DNA of 32,844 nt from Flavobacteriaceae bacterium. Its GTDB lineage: Bacteria; Bacteroidota; Bacteroidia; Flavobacteriales; Flavobacteriaceae. Positions 32,570 to 32,844 of the stretch are shown in pieces. The notes under the pieces were generated by a model. That model saw only the letters and a list, made by a program, of their open reading frames with translations. It was not told the DNA's origin and did not search any database. The DNA is taken from NCBI GenBank assembly GCA_029942185.1, contig JAOZTK010000008.1, forward strand, positions 1 to 32,844, read 5' to 3'. The position numbers and the translations under genes were made by a program. Position 1 is the stretch's first letter. Each line of letters starts with the position of its first letter.

Positions 32570-32844
32570 GATGGTCTGAAATCTTTAGTACGTAATATAG
32601 CCCTTAACACATTATCGCTCCTAATCTGATTAACGATAACCAAGTTTTTACTTTTACCCGAAATAACAAACTTCATAAAAATAAATAACAGTCCTTTTTC
32701 CATTAAACACCGTCTAATTTTAAAAAGGACTGTTACTGAATCTTATTCTTACACATCTGTATTTTCGTCAAATTGAAATACGACAACAATTATAGTACCT
32801 CGACTTCTTTAGACCACTTTTAGTTGATTCTTAGTTGATATTTA
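32570..32844. other. Gene-free right edge
   Basis: Apart from the hairpin at 32686-32735 I see no ORF, RNA gene or promoter match in this stretch. A gene on the - strand probably lies beyond the window. Confidence 0.5.
32686..32735 (-). terminator. Long hairpin, likely terminator for a - strand gene beyond the window
   Basis: TAACAGTCCTTTTT (32686-32699) and AAAAAGGACTGTTA (32722-32735) are perfect 14-bp arms around a 22-nt loop. Read on the - strand the second arm is followed by a T-rich run, which suits a gene entering from the right. It may also stop transcripts of the sigma-like gene, about 116 nt downstream of its stop. Confidence 0.6.

Noticed and set aside
1-32844. tRNA, rRNA, CRISPR array or prophage genes
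   Set aside because: No T-loop/anticodon patterns, rRNA segments, regularly spaced repeats or phage structural genes were seen on either strand.

Overview
The window looks like a chromosome segment from a member of Bacteroidetes, most likely the family Flavobacteriaceae. The DNA is AT-rich, start sites lack strong Shine-Dalgarno sequences, and several genes are preceded by the Bacteroidetes -7 promoter element TAnnTTTG, some with an upstream TTG. Gene content and order also fit: DUF4286-rsmA-mgtE, surE-(small membrane protein)-lpxB-comEC, a Bacteroidetes-type PEP carboxylase and a PIF1-like helicase with HRDC and winged-helix tails. No rRNA, tRNA, CRISPR, transposase or integrase was seen.

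Layout. 0.2-5.3 kb: a GNAT acetyltransferase (-), then DUF4286, rsmA, mgtE and gpmI (+). 5.3-7.1 kb: a metal/cobalamin receptor-like protein and pyrF (-). 7.2-8.9 kb: tpiA and prmA (+). 8.9-11.0 kb: a Prc-type tail-specific protease (-). 11.3-15.8 kb: surE, a small membrane protein, lpxB and comEC (+). 15.7-17.5 kb: a rearranged patch with a CPBP membrane protease gene. It holds a fragment of the histidine kinase gene found 2.3 kb downstream, and two near-identical 70-bp copies of the 3' end of comEC exactly 1540 bp apart. 17.5-21.7 kb: a cytosolic histidine kinase, a sigma-54-activating response regulator, a small four-cysteine protein and glutamate dehydrogenase. 21.9-22.6 kb: a membrane protein with a small HTH regulator. 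22.7-25.6 kb: the helicase and a SpoU-type RNA methyltransferase. 25.6-31.8 kb: ppc, dsbD and tilS (-). 31.9-32.6 kb: a diverged sigma-70-like protein (+).

Most genes are housekeeping: glycolysis (tpiA, gpmI), anaplerosis (ppc), pyrimidine synthesis (pyrF), rRNA/tRNA/ribosomal protein modification (rsmA, tilS, prmA, SpoU), lipid A synthesis (lpxB), periplasmic redox (dsbD) and DNA uptake (comEC).

The most promising candidate system is at 17.4-21.8 kb. The kinase and NtrC-family regulator are encoded just before a gap that holds a large inverted repeat (ATTGGGTAAT/ATTACCCAAT), then, about 90 bp further on, a -24/-12-like sequence (TTGGTACAACACTTGT), then the small four-cysteine ORF and glutamate dehydrogenase, closed by a 30-bp perfect palindromic terminator. 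I infer a self-contained sigma-54 circuit controlling glutamate dehydrogenase, with an uncharacterised small cysteine protein as a co-expressed partner. The patch just upstream appears to be the scar of a local duplication, deletion or insertion event.
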